Shown one piece after another: positions 1 to 7,357 of a DNA stretch of 11,691 bases. The notes below the pieces were generated by a model. It was not told where the DNA came from. It saw only the letters and a program-made list of their open reading frames with translations, and made no database searches. Source of the DNA: Teratosphaeria epicoccoides (lineage: Eukaryota > Ascomycota > Dothideomycetes > Mycosphaerellales > Teratosphaeriaceae); NCBI GenBank assembly GCA_021401465.1, contig JADDMT010000315.1:1-11691 (forward strand), given 5' to 3'. How positions within the stretch are numbered: position 1 is the stretch's first letter; each line of letters opens with the position of its first letter. Position numbers and translations under genes: made by a program.

Positions 1-170
1 TAGTATGCTAGTATCTGTATAGATGCTAAAGAAGAAGCCGAGTACTAGATAAGGTAGTTGTTTAAAAGAAAGAAGTTTAGAGTACTAAGCTTCTTTTGTA
101 TTTTAGTAGCTATAGGTCATGTGCTCTGCATAGTCGCTAACTACACATGTTGCATTGTCACATTATTAGC

Positions 171-300
171 TTCTGCCTGAAAAATGACTAGAAATAGAAG
201 GCACATGACGCTACTGCCTAAAAAATGGCCAGAAACAGAAGGCACGTGACTCTGTCACAGATTCGGTTAAATATCATACACTGCTGCCTAGGCACATGAC
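171..300. repeat. 41-bp tandem repeat with TGCCT...AGGCAC(A/G)TGAC core
   Basis: Two units in tandem with a 41-bp period start at 171 and 212. Each reads TGCCT, an A-rich stretch, AGAA, then AGGCAC(A/G)TGAC. A shortened third unit at 284-300 has TGCCT directly joined to AGGCACATGAC. The second unit carries a perfect CACGTG (243-248). The other two have CACATG, one transition away, as CpG or RIP-type decay would give. TGCCT and AGGCA form short inverted arms in every unit. The block lies about 500 bp upstream of the MYND reading frame. It could be an upstream regulatory array or simply a minisatellite; the sequence does not decide. Confidence 0.6.
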
Positions 301-330
301 TAAATGAAGAAGGCACAATATTAGGCGATT

Positions 331-346
331 CTGCCTTAAAAGGCAG
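331..346. repeat. Short palindrome CTGCCTT-AA-AAGGCAG
   Basis: Perfect 7-bp arms are separated by AA. The arms repeat the TGCCT/AGGCA motif of the tandem units just upstream, so this looks like a collapsed member of the same array. Function is unknown. Confidence 0.5.
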
Positions 347-465
347 TAAAAAATGATCCTTGTAGTTACGACCTACAGACCTTATCTACTACTATACGGA
401 GGCATTAGGAATAGTAGTAACCACGACATAGTCACACTGACGCTAGCTCGACAGCAGCATGTGTA

Positions 466-636
466 CTCGGCAGACATAGCTGCATAGGATAGATGTCGCT
501 ATGTTTGCTGCTTCTTTATTAAGAGTAATAACTACCTACATGTAGTACATAGTAGCACGTAGTAGCTAACTAATCTAGACGGCAGTTACGAGGGCCTCAT
601 GTACGCTAGCTAGGTAGTAGCACGTGTACTCGGCAG
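466..636 (+). repeat. Paired 18-bp direct repeat AGCAYGTGTACTCGGCAG
   Basis: The 18-bp word occurs at 466-483 and again at 619-636, differing only at one C/T position. Both copies lie in the non-coding region upstream of the MYND pseudogene. The spacing is 153 bp and the sequence between them does not repeat, so this is not a simple tandem duplication. It may be a duplicated protein-binding site in a former promoter, which is inference only. Confidence 0.4.
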
Positions 637-639
637 CAA

Positions 640-770
640 GAGATATCTATATCTACTACTACTCTTCTACTTTAACTCTTTACTAATTACATTAACTAAC
701 TTTAAAGACTTGCCTAATACACACAAGTAGTAGTAACATCAATTAACCCTCTATCTTACTATTCGAGACA
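640..770 (+). promoter_or_regulatory. Promoter-like tract upstream of the MYND pseudogene
   Basis: An AT-rich stretch (ATATCTATATCT near 641-652) is followed by pyrimidine-rich DNA (about 652-690) and an A/T-rich leader running up to the ATG at 771. This layout is common in filamentous fungal promoters, with a CT-rich tract near the transcription start. No single decisive motif is present, and the gene it would serve is broken. Confidence 0.3.
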
Positions 771-2430
771 ATGGCTAGCATAGTCGCTTAATGCGCTAAT
801 TGTGGCATCGACAGCCCGCTTAAGATGTACCTATGTCAGGTAGTAGCCTACTACAGCAAGAATTGCCAGATAATCGACTAGCACGACAACTACAAGGACA
901 GCTACGCTAGGCGGCTAACCTAGAATAGGAATAAGTATGCAGTTAACCCTAAGATATAACAACTAGTTACTAACTTCATGTTTACTAGACGCGTCAAAAT
1001 CCTGCTGTTCAAGAAGATCTTTAAAGGGGAGGACATAGCGAGTCGCGCGACAAGGGAGTAGGCTAACAGTATACTGTCCCTAATTACAAACAAGGTGTTT
1101 AGAGTGCTACTTACTAGACCGCTAGGTACACATGAGCTTTTCTTTAGCAGGCTAATTGTCGTCAGTTACAATGAGACCCCTAACGCCCCTTAGATGAGTT
1201 TTAGGGGGGTCCGTGTGTTTAGGAGCAAAAGGAATAGGAAGGTCGTCTTCATTATAATGAAGACAGAAGATGCTAATTAGTCAGGCTAAAAGAAGGTCAA
1301 TGTCGAGTACAAGACAGAAGACTAGTACACCTAGGCATTCTACTAAGGCCTGTAGAATACATATGACATAGAGCCATTATATGACGAGTTCTCTCTACAG
1401 TTTAGACAGCGTCTACAGGGCGAATTTGGCGACGTCATTACAGGAGCCCGTAACAACTTAGCTACTTTGAATAGCATAATGAACAAGCCGTTTATTGTCT
1501 AGTACTACGTGTAGAGGAACGAGATGCGCTAACAAGTACATATGTGCATCTCGACACATGTTTCTAAGGCTATGGTAGGCTAGCGAGCAGGCGGGCGTAG
1601 AGACATAGTAGTGTTCTAAACAGGGGTCTAGCCATGTTTCCTGAAGTCTGGCGAGCTAGCGGAGATAGTATTACTTATAGTTTACTTGTTTCTTAGCTCC
1701 TATAAGACTAGCATGCTAGTAAGAGCTATAGTCCCTACTAATTTGATATGGTAATAGCAGGTAGATGTGATTCGACAGTAGCATATTTTGGTCGTAGTAG
1801 CTGCTTAGCTACTACTAACATAGTAGGCAGGTATGTATGTATTTACCGGAATTTAGATGACATTAATGCGGACCTCTACAGTTTCATGTACTCTAAGTAG
1901 TTCGTACTCTACATGACTGTTATAGCTGCTTAGCTGCCTCGACTTCGGTTTCTAGTAGTCAAGAAGTATGAGGGAATGTTAGAGAGCGTAGAGGTCGAAG
2001 ACAAGATCGTCAAATAGGTTGCGGACTAGATGCGCCTCTAAGCGTATAAGGAAAGGCATAGGAGGATGTAGACGACTTACAAGCTATAGCCGTCGACTAT
2101 AGAAGGCTTCAGAGACTGCCTATAGCGTAGAGACAGCGGCGTAGTAGCTAGTACGGTAAATGAGCTGTGTAAGGGGGTAGTCTAAAGACAAGTTTCATTC
2201 TAACTACTACATATCGCTAACACTTAGTAGTGATGCCTGTCGCCGGATTGCACGGCTAGGAGTAGGGCTAAGTAGACATACACGTTAGAGGAGCGTACGA
2301 GTGTAGGTAAGTAGCGATCGAGTAGAAAGCCGTTAAATAAGCACGCCTACAAGTAGGCATGAGTAGGAAGGCTAACGAGCCCGTGAATCGAGTGGCTAGG
2401 AGTAGGGCCAAGTAGGCCGAGCTAGTAAGA
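771..2430 (+). pseudogene. MYND-type zinc finger protein, RIP-degraded pseudogene
   Basis: The frame opens at ATG 771. Residues 8-50 resemble a MYND finger: Cys-x2-Cys (CANC), then a conserved LKMYLCQ region, YYSKNCQ, D*H and a final Y where Cys is expected. MYND fingers are protein-interaction modules with the pattern C-x2-C...C-x2-C...YCSx.CQ..DW..H...C. Here several ligand cysteines read Tyr or Val, and the Trp of the DW pair reads TAG. The frame continues to about 1740 with about one stop per 17 codons. Similar coding-like text then resumes in another frame (about 1748-2340) and shifts once more before 2395, so at least two frame changes exist; an intron at about 1740 is possible. The C-terminal part is rich in Arg, Lys and Ser, and an ARSRAK motif occurs twice (2255, 2395). 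The 3' end is uncertain. The body of the protein is not recognised and no function beyond the finger is assigned. Confidence 0.7.
2254..2415 (+). repeat. 22-bp direct repeat GGCTAGGAGTAGGGCYAAGTAG
   Basis: Copies at 2254-2275 and 2394-2415 differ at one C/T position. Both encode Ala-Arg-Ser-Arg-Ala-Lys-(stop, former Gln), but in different reading frames. This suggests a duplicated basic peptide motif in the C-terminal region of the MYND pseudogene, with an indel between the copies. The flanks do not match, so it is not a long tandem duplication. Confidence 0.45.
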
Positions 2431-2719
2431 TACTACTAGTATACTACTAGCACCTACTTAGCTAACTTAGCTCTACTTAGTCTACTCTTTGTACTTCGTA
2501 CTGCTTAGGGGTTAGGTTTTCGAGATGTGCTGTCCTAGCCCTAACGATAGATTCGATTCGCGCGGCGTTTACGTTTCTACGTTAAAGGGGCGTTAGTGTC
2601 TAGGATGACACAAGGTAGTAATGTAGAAAGAGAAGACATCATGGCACAAAAAGAAATGACAAGAGAAACCCCGCACTAATAAGGTAGCTTAGGGACGAGC
2701 TAGGCTAAGAAGGGGATAG
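2431..2719. other. Non-coding stretch between the MYND pseudogene and the solo LTR
   Basis: No reading frame, RNA gene or clear motif is supported here. Some coding-like text without recognisable similarity continues in one frame to about 2680, so the pseudogene may extend further than called. Confidence 0.4.
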
Positions 2720-2833
2720 TGTCATGAGTATTAGGAGTACTACGGGTTTCAGGATCATGAGGGTCCTAAGTGCTATGAGTTATAGGTATAGTCATAGGAG
2801 TACTATAAGTCATAGGCATAGTTATAGAAGAAA

Positions 2834-2858
2834 GGATCTGTCACGTGAGGACAGATCC
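2834..2858. repeat. LTR palindrome 1 (9-bp arms)
   Basis: GGATCTGTC and GACAGATCC are separated by ACGTGAG. The structure is conserved without change at 3359-3383 in the second LTR copy, despite RIP damage around it. Confidence 0.7.
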
Positions 2859-2972
2859 CTAGATCTATAGGGTTAGTCTACAGATCTACAGGCCTATAAG
2901 GAAGAAGGGATCTGTTGTAGGATAATAGACCCTTAGATCTGTAGGGTTAGTCTACAGATCTATAGACATAGA

Positions 2973-3002
2973 TCTGTTAGGTCTGTCGACAGATCTAACA
3001 GA
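2973..3002. repeat. LTR palindrome 2 (15-bp arms centred on GTCGAC)
   Basis: The arms meet at GTCGAC with 14 of 15 pairs matching. The copy at 3498-3527 in the second LTR has 13 of 15 pairs. The sole mismatch here and one of the two in the copy are G/A differences, so the ancestral palindrome was probably perfect. Confidence 0.7.
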
Positions 3003-3190
3003 GCTGCTCTGTCTCTCTAGTATATAGGGATGGCTTTAGGACAGGCAGTTAGGAGCTTCGTGCTTAATTTAATTCCCTTTCCCTAGGGGATAGTTAGTTA
3101 CAAGGTTAACTGCTATTGTCGATATTCTTCACAGCTCTGCGAGTCTAACACCTAGTTACCTTCCTGCTATTAGCACCTACCCTTATAACA

Positions 3191-3245
3191 GGTAGTTGTC
3201 CTAAGGGACTACTAACTAAGGACGACATCATATTAAACGACAGCT
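3191..3245. other. 55-bp spacer between the two LTR copies
   Basis: This short unique sequence begins with the 3' target duplication of the solo LTR and runs to the TGTCAT start of E1. It shows no coding or structural signal. It is probably host or older repeat DNA that received both insertions. Confidence 0.5.
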
Positions 3246-3715
3246 TGTCATAGGTGTCAGGAGTACTGTAGGTTTTAAGATCATGAGGGTCCTAAGTGCT
3301 ATAAGTTATAGTAAAGTTATAGGAGTACTATAAGTTATAGGCATAGTCATAGGAGAAAGGATCTGTCACGTGAGGACAGATCCCCGGATCTGTAGGGTTA
3401 GTCTACAGATCTACAGGCCTACAAGGAAGAAGGGATCTGTCGTAGGATAACAGACTCTTAGATCTATAGGATTAGTCTACAGATCTATAGACACAGATCT
3501 ATTAGGTCTGTCGACAGATCTAACAGAGCTGCTCTATCTCTCTAGTATATAGGGATAGCTTTAGGACAGGCAGTTAGGAGCTTCGTGCTTAATTTAATTC
3601 CCTTTCCCTAGGGGATAGTTAGTTACAAGGTTAACTACTATTATTGATATTCTTCATAGCTTGGCGAGTCTAACACCTAGTCACCTTCCTGCTATCGGCA
3701 CCTACCCTTATGACA
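3246..3715 (+). repeat. 5' LTR of retrotransposon E1
   Basis: This 470-bp LTR begins TGTCAT and ends TGACA. It matches the solo LTR at 2720-3190 throughout. A TATATA box lies at 3546-3551, followed by the R/U5-like remainder. It directly precedes a 179-bp leader and the E1 gag frame, which makes it the 5' LTR. The bases after it (TTTTGAGCACTAC...) should hold the tRNA primer site, but no clear TGG-starting site survives. The matching 3' LTR is not in the window because E1 is interrupted at 6673. Confidence 0.85.
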
Positions 3716-3894
3716 TTTTGAGCACTACTTCTAAGGAAGCATCAGGGGACTCGTAGAGCGCTTGACATACGCCTATGTTAAGTAGTTCTTTAGCTGTTAG
3801 TTTAATTTCTAGCGACAATCAACTAACACTATGAGAACAAGTTGCCGCTATACCTTAAATTACGTAGTAGCTCGAATCCATTTACCTTAGCGAG
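3716..3894 (+). other. E1 leader between LTR and gag
   Basis: Untranslated leader of E1. An ATG at 3831 is in a different frame from gag and soon hits a stop. The primer-binding site should be within the first bases but cannot be matched to a tRNA with confidence after mutation. Confidence 0.45.
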
Positions 3895-5104
3895 ATGGCT
3901 CTAGCATCTGTCGCAGGTTCAACTACCGGGAATAGACATAGTAATAACGGCTTCAAGATAGGAAGCCCTACAGAGTTTACAGGACAACGATCTCAAGTCG
4001 AGATGTTTATCCTATAATGCTAGTTAGCATTTAACATAGATACGGAATAGTTTATAACACATTATAAGCGAATGATGTATATTGTCTCTTACCTAAAGGG
4101 ACTAGCGTTCGAGTTTATCTAGCCTTATCTAACAGATTATCTAGATCACGTTAGCAACGTCGAAGCTAGGAAGACAACAACTAGGGAGATTCTCAACTTA
4201 GACAAGTCTTTGTTTAAGGCATTACGCGAAGCTTTTAGGCTCGGTAATAAGCAACAAGAGGCTAAGAGAGCTCTCCTAGGAATCTAGCAGAAGGGTTCCG
4301 CCATTAAGTACCGCGCGGACTTTCAGACCCTCTCTGCTTAAGTCGACTAGAATGATAATGCTTTAGCCGCTTAGTTCTACTAGGGACTAAAGGAGACAGT
4401 TAAGGACGAAATTGCCCGAGGAGATTAGCTAACGACATTCAAGGAAATGAGCGATCTCGCGATTAGAATCGATAATCGCATCTAGGAACGACAGCAAGAA
4501 TAGTAACATAGAAATCGCAAGCTAGTACAGGCTAACCATAAGGTCTAACGATTAGCACTAAAATGGCGAAGCGATTACTATAGTCTCTAACCTATGGAGT
4601 TAGATGCGACTAAGGGGCGTCCGAGGAATAGACCCTAAGGAAAGCCGCGGAAGGGCTCTCCTCCCTAGAATGGTCTGAAGAAGCCATTCGACAAGAGTAA
4701 TCTCGAGTGCCATAACTGTGGAAAGAAAGGACACTTTGCCCGCGAGTGTTTTGCTAAGAGGCAACGAGAAGAACTGCCTAGGATAGAGCAGGCTTGCGCG
4801 ACTATAACGGCGCCTTAGCAAAAGGCCGCTACTACTTGAGAACCGGACTATGCCGCACTTACTTAGACTACGTGCTACGACGACGATTGTCGAATTCACA
4901 TGAGTAATAAAGATAGTTCCGGATAGTACCCTAGCCGAAACAAGGCATAATCAATCTGTACGCTAAGAGGTACACCTTCTAGTACGATAGTCCTAAGGCA
5001 ACAGGAGCTAGAAGAAGAAGAAGGAGAAGGTTCGGACGACAACTACGAGCTTGTCGAAGCCGTCATTCCTGATTCTGAGGAAGACGAGAGCATAGAGCGA
5101 TAGG
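3895..5104 (+). pseudogene. E1 gag (capsid/nucleocapsid) pseudogene
   Basis: Gag packages element RNA into virus-like particles. The frame from ATG 3895 reads MALASVAGSTTGN... into a capsid-type helical region (PTEFTGQ, then VEMF, then YLKGLAFEF). It then enters a basic, proline-containing linker and a zinc knuckle C-x2-C-x4-H-x4-C at 4708-4749 (CHNCGKKGHFAREC). A Glu/Asp-rich stretch follows near 5008-5095. About 23 in-frame stops are present in roughly 400 codons: 15 TAG, 7 TAA and 1 TGA. They fall where Gln or Trp is plausible, which points to RIP rather than random decay. The start is tentative, since the frame upstream of 3895 is open to a TAG at 3868. The frame stays coding-like as far as about 5620. 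Confidence 0.85.
4708..4749 (+). other. CCHC zinc knuckle of E1 Gag
   Basis: C-HN-C-GKKG-H-FARE-C fits the retroviral nucleocapsid pattern C-x2-C-x4-H-x4-C exactly. All four zinc ligands are intact although the surrounding frame is full of stops. Confidence 0.95.
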
Positions 5105-5582
5105 CTATGCTACCGCATGACATTAGACTTAATATTATCCGAATTATACAGAACTAGTAGGCTTAGGCTTGCCTATGGATTAATAGAGTACAACACGTCA
5201 ACTAGCTTTAGTATGATGAACTAGCCGACTGTATGCGACGATACCTAAGGAGACTACTAGTCGTAGCTTAACCTCACGCGTATCAGAAAGTTGTCTAAGA
5301 AATTGTACTGTTCGGGGTAGAGTTTACGCCCTAGGGAGGCTACCTGACCTACGAAGGTATTCAGATTTCACAAGCGCTACGACTCCGAGTCTATCACTTA
5401 AAGATAGAGTACGTAAGAAACGCGCAGGAACAGCGAGGCTAAGAGCGAGAACGACCTCTTAGGCCAGAAAACGGTAACGCTTAGAGAAGAAGCTAAGACT
5501 ATACGATCCCTAAACTAGTCCGTGAAGACAGTTATTCGGGAAACGACGAGGTCCGCTAGAATTAGACCTACGGACAGACTAG
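5105..5582 (+). pseudogene. E1 Gag-Pol spacer, coding-like, unassigned
   Basis: The gag frame keeps reading as protein-like text (DIRLNIIRIIQN, YDELADCMRRYLRR, GGYLTYEGIQISQALRLRV) with RIP-type stops. It shows no recognised domain. About 890 bases separate the zinc knuckle from the protease core, which is long for a compact gypsy element. It may be an extended Gag tail or an N-terminal extension of Pol. No function is proposed. Confidence 0.5.
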
Positions 5583-6673
5583 ACAGGGCTGCAACAATGT
5601 GCCGCGATCGGCGCCAGATACGCGAACAACCTTAGAGTATAGGTACACATCGACGAGACGCTAGCTAGGGCCTTAATAGATTCAGGATGTACTAGAATCT
5701 TCATGACGCCTAAGTTCGCTAGGACAGCTAGGATAAAGCTACAGGCGAAGACGAATGCTTTCTCGCTACAAGCGATTAATAGAAAGCCGGTCACGTATAA
5801 CTAAGGAGTAGTTAACAAAGAGACTAAGATAATACCTCTGCAGATAGGACGCTACTAAGAGATGCTCTAGTTCGACATCACGGAGTCACTAGGCTTAGAT
5901 GTAGTACTAGGGTTGCTATGGCTAAGAAACGCTAACCCCTATATCGACTAGAAGAATGAGAGGATCTAGTTCCTAGAACTCTCAAGATCGATACCTCTAC
6001 CTATAGTACACGACGTACTAGGCAAGATCGAAATATGTGCTATGACTTCAAGCGAGATAGTAGCCGCTATTAAGGATCTAGAACAGGAAGTGCATGTCCT
6101 ATAGGTTAAAGCAACGCAAACAGAAGTCAGGGTCGAATTCATAGTTCCTAATAAGTATAAAGAGTTCGCTACTCTTTTCAAGGAAGAACCTGACTAAGAA
6201 GCTCTGCTAGAACACTAGGAGTAGGACTACAGGATACCCTTACTCCCTAGCAAGATACTAACGAAGCAATCAGTTCGCCTGTTGTTAGCGGCAAAACTAG
6301 AGATTCTCCGGAAATACCTAGAAGATAACCTCTAGAAAGGCTTCATCCGCGAGTCGTAGTCCCTAGCTAGATACCCGATCCTGTTTATGCCTAAGGGGGA
6401 AGATAACTAGCGACTCTGCGTAGATTATCGTAGATTAAACGACATCATAATAAAGAATAGTTATCTACCTCCTTTGCTCTCGGAATTGCAGGACCGCCTA
6501 CAAGGAGCAATGTAGTTCTCGAAGTTCGATATACCTAGAGCGTATAACCGAATTTGAATTAAGGAAGGCGAAGAATAGAAGACCGCGTTCTGAACTAGGT
6601 TCGGACACTACGAGTACATAGTCATGCTATTTAGATTAACAAATGCCCTGGCTACATAGCAGGCATTTATTAA
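5583..6673 (+). pseudogene. E1 pol: aspartic protease and truncated reverse transcriptase
   Basis: The frame is -1 (or +2) relative to gag. The protease core reads VHIDETL, then ALIDSGCTRIFMTPKFA, with catalytic Asp-Ser-Gly at 5679-5687. A partner segment (LGLDVVLGLLWLRNANP) matches the usual ILGMPWL-type motif of gypsy proteases. RT begins near 6240: KYLEDNL*KGFIRES, PILFMPK, RLCVDYRRLND, then motif A FSKFDI with the catalytic Asp at 6528-6530. KTAF*TRFGHYEY and FRLTNALAT*QAFIN follow. The next expected block, the YxDD box, is absent because the frame ends at the insertion point after ATTAA. Gln and Trp positions read TAG, Arg reads TGA twice, and Pro of NAPAT reads Leu, all transitions. RNase H and integrase are not present for this copy. 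Confidence 0.9.
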
Positions 6674-6840
6674 TGTTACAGGTAAACGACGTATACATAG
6701 GGGTTCATGTAGTATTCAACAAGTACGATGGGGAGAGAGGGACTATCTGCTAGCTATCCGGTCTTTTATAGCCGGCCTCGTCAGGGGTCGCGTCGCATAG
6801 GCCCTAGCCTGTGCCAAGACTTAGGGCCTCGCCCTTTACA
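6674..6840 (-). repeat. Putative 3' LTR (or its R/U5 end) of E2
   Basis: On the coding (minus) strand this segment begins TGTAAAGGG and ends CCTGTAACA, with a TATAAAA box (plus 6764-6770) about 90 bp from the end, as an LTR promoter would be. Directly inside it is a purine run with 13 G on the coding strand (plus 6841-6858), which may be the polypurine tract. At 167 bp it would be a short LTR. An alternative is that the true LTR runs from 6674 to about 8201, next to another purine tract just after the chromodomain. The outer border at 6674 is better supported than the inner one. Confidence 0.5.
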
Positions 6841-6858
6841 TTACCCCCCCCCCCCTTC
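6841..6858 (-). other. Poly-C/poly-G run, candidate polypurine tract of E2
   Basis: On the + strand this is TTA followed by 13 C and TT, and on the E2 coding strand a run of AA, 13 G, TAA before the putative LTR. Purine runs here prime plus-strand DNA synthesis in LTR elements. The three bases TAA between the run and TGT are not ideal. A competing purine tract (AGAGGGGGAAAA on the minus strand) lies at 8203-8214. Confidence 0.4.
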
Positions 6859-7170
6859 TTGTTCACAGCAAGGAATCCGTCAGTTTCCTTCTAGCACATA
6901 AAGTCTAGATCGCGGCTAGGCTAACACGGCTTCCTGACTTCACTTCCCTTGTCTAAGTCTACTCTACTTGTCTAAGTCTACTTTACTTTACTTCTTATAC
7001 TCCCTGTTCTCCTATGCCTACAGCCTAGCCTCTAACTAGTCTTGCCGGGTTCCTAGACTCTAGTTCGCTTATTTAAGTCTACTTTACTTTCCTACCCCTC
7101 TTTACTTCACTTCTATTCATTGCTATCCAAGCCATTGTAGGGGCGCTCCTAGGCCCGTGCTAGTACGTTC
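6859..7170. other. Pyrimidine-rich, low-complexity stretch with CTTGTCTAAGTCTA repeats
   Basis: The + strand is C/T-rich. A 19-bp unit CTTGTCTAAGTCTACTCTA at 6948-6966 is repeated with one change at 6967-6985, and a related TTTAAGTCTACTTTACTTT occurs near 7074-7092. No reading frame or RNA gene is supported. It lies inside E2, between the putative LTR and the GC-rich tail. Confidence 0.5.
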
Positions 7171-7175
7171 CTTAC

Positions 7176-7186
7176 TATATAAAAAG
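7176..7186 (+). promoter_or_regulatory. Plus-strand TATA box TATATAAAAAG
   Basis: A strong TATA-like sequence followed by a pyrimidine-rich tract (CTTGCTTCCTTTCTCTTAC, about 7205-7223) resembles a fungal core promoter pointing away from the E2 coding direction. Only broken frames lie downstream. It could belong to a relic nested in E2 or be chance. Confidence 0.25.
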
Positions 7187-7337
7187 CGCCCTTCGCTATT
7201 ACTCTTGCTTCCTTTCTCTTACATGCTTACCTTAAACTGTAAGCCCCCCCTCTCTTTCTCCTACCTTCTGGCTTTTCCTCCGGGATTCTAGGCGATACTA
7301 ACTAGAACTAGATAGCCCCTACTATCTACTACGTCGG

Positions 7338-7357
7338 CTACGCCCTCTAGGGCGTAG
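7338..7357. repeat. Palindrome CTACGCCCT-CT-AGGGCGTAG
   Basis: Perfect 9-bp arms with a 2-base centre. One of three strong inverted repeats in the GC-rich E2 tail. Confidence 0.6.

Larger units (their letters stand above)
2720..3190 (+). mobile_element. Solo LTR of the E1 family
   Basis: This 471-bp LTR starts TGTCAT and ends ATAACA. It aligns along its whole length to 3246-3715, differing mostly by transitions. It contains a TATA-like box (TATATA, 3021-3026), two 74-bp internal tandem units starting at 2834 and 2908, and two strong palindromes. No gag or pol follows before the next LTR 55 bp away, and a 5-bp duplication flanks it, so it is read as a solo LTR. The + orientation is assigned by comparison with the LTR that precedes gag. 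Confidence 0.85.
2715..3195. repeat. 5-bp target-site duplication around the solo LTR (GATAG / GGTAG)
   Basis: The five bases before the LTR (2715-2719, GATAG) and after it (3191-3195, GGTAG) differ by one G/A transition. Five base pairs is the usual Ty3/gypsy duplication length. The mismatch is of the type expected from RIP or deamination. It supports an independent insertion that later lost its interior by LTR-LTR recombination. Confidence 0.6.
3246..6673 (+). mobile_element. Ty3/gypsy-type LTR retrotransposon E1, 5' part, interrupted
   Basis: Order on the + strand: 5' LTR, leader, gag with CCHC knuckle, long acidic spacer, aspartic protease with DSG, then the N-terminal half of RT. Protease directly followed by RT, with no integrase between, points to Ty3/gypsy rather than Ty1/copia order. 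The RT reading stops between motif A and the YxDD box, at 6673, where the putative LTR end of minus-strand element E2 (TGTTACAGG) starts. The remaining RT, RNase H, integrase and 3' LTR of E1 would lie beyond E2/E3, outside the window. Stops occur about every 17 codons, so it is long dead. Confidence 0.85.

Noticed and set aside
171..300. CRISPR-like array
   Set aside because: The units are directly adjacent, diverged and only two to three in number, with no unique spacers, in a eukaryotic context.
2720..3715. A miniature LTR element (two LTRs with a 55-bp interior)
   Set aside because: The first LTR has its own 5-bp duplication, and the second leads directly into gag. A solo LTR beside a full-length element fits better.
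3716..3735. Primer-binding site matching a specific tRNA
   Set aside because: The sequence after the LTR (TTTTGAGCACTAC) lacks a TGG start, and no tRNA could be matched with confidence without a search.
4600..4899. A 99-residue open frame antisense to E1 gag
   Set aside because: It overlaps the zinc knuckle region in the opposite direction and shows no domain. The real coding signal is the + strand gag. It is a by-product of TAG-type damage on the other strand.
5579..6181. Two 71-residue open frames over E1 pol
   Set aside because: They are antisense shadows of the protease region, whose DSG motif and neighbouring RT blocks are unambiguous on the + strand.
6841..6856. Poly-C run as a sequencing artefact
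   Set aside because: It cannot be excluded, but it lies next to a plausible LTR end where a purine-rich tract is expected, so it is kept as a candidate polypurine tract with low confidence.
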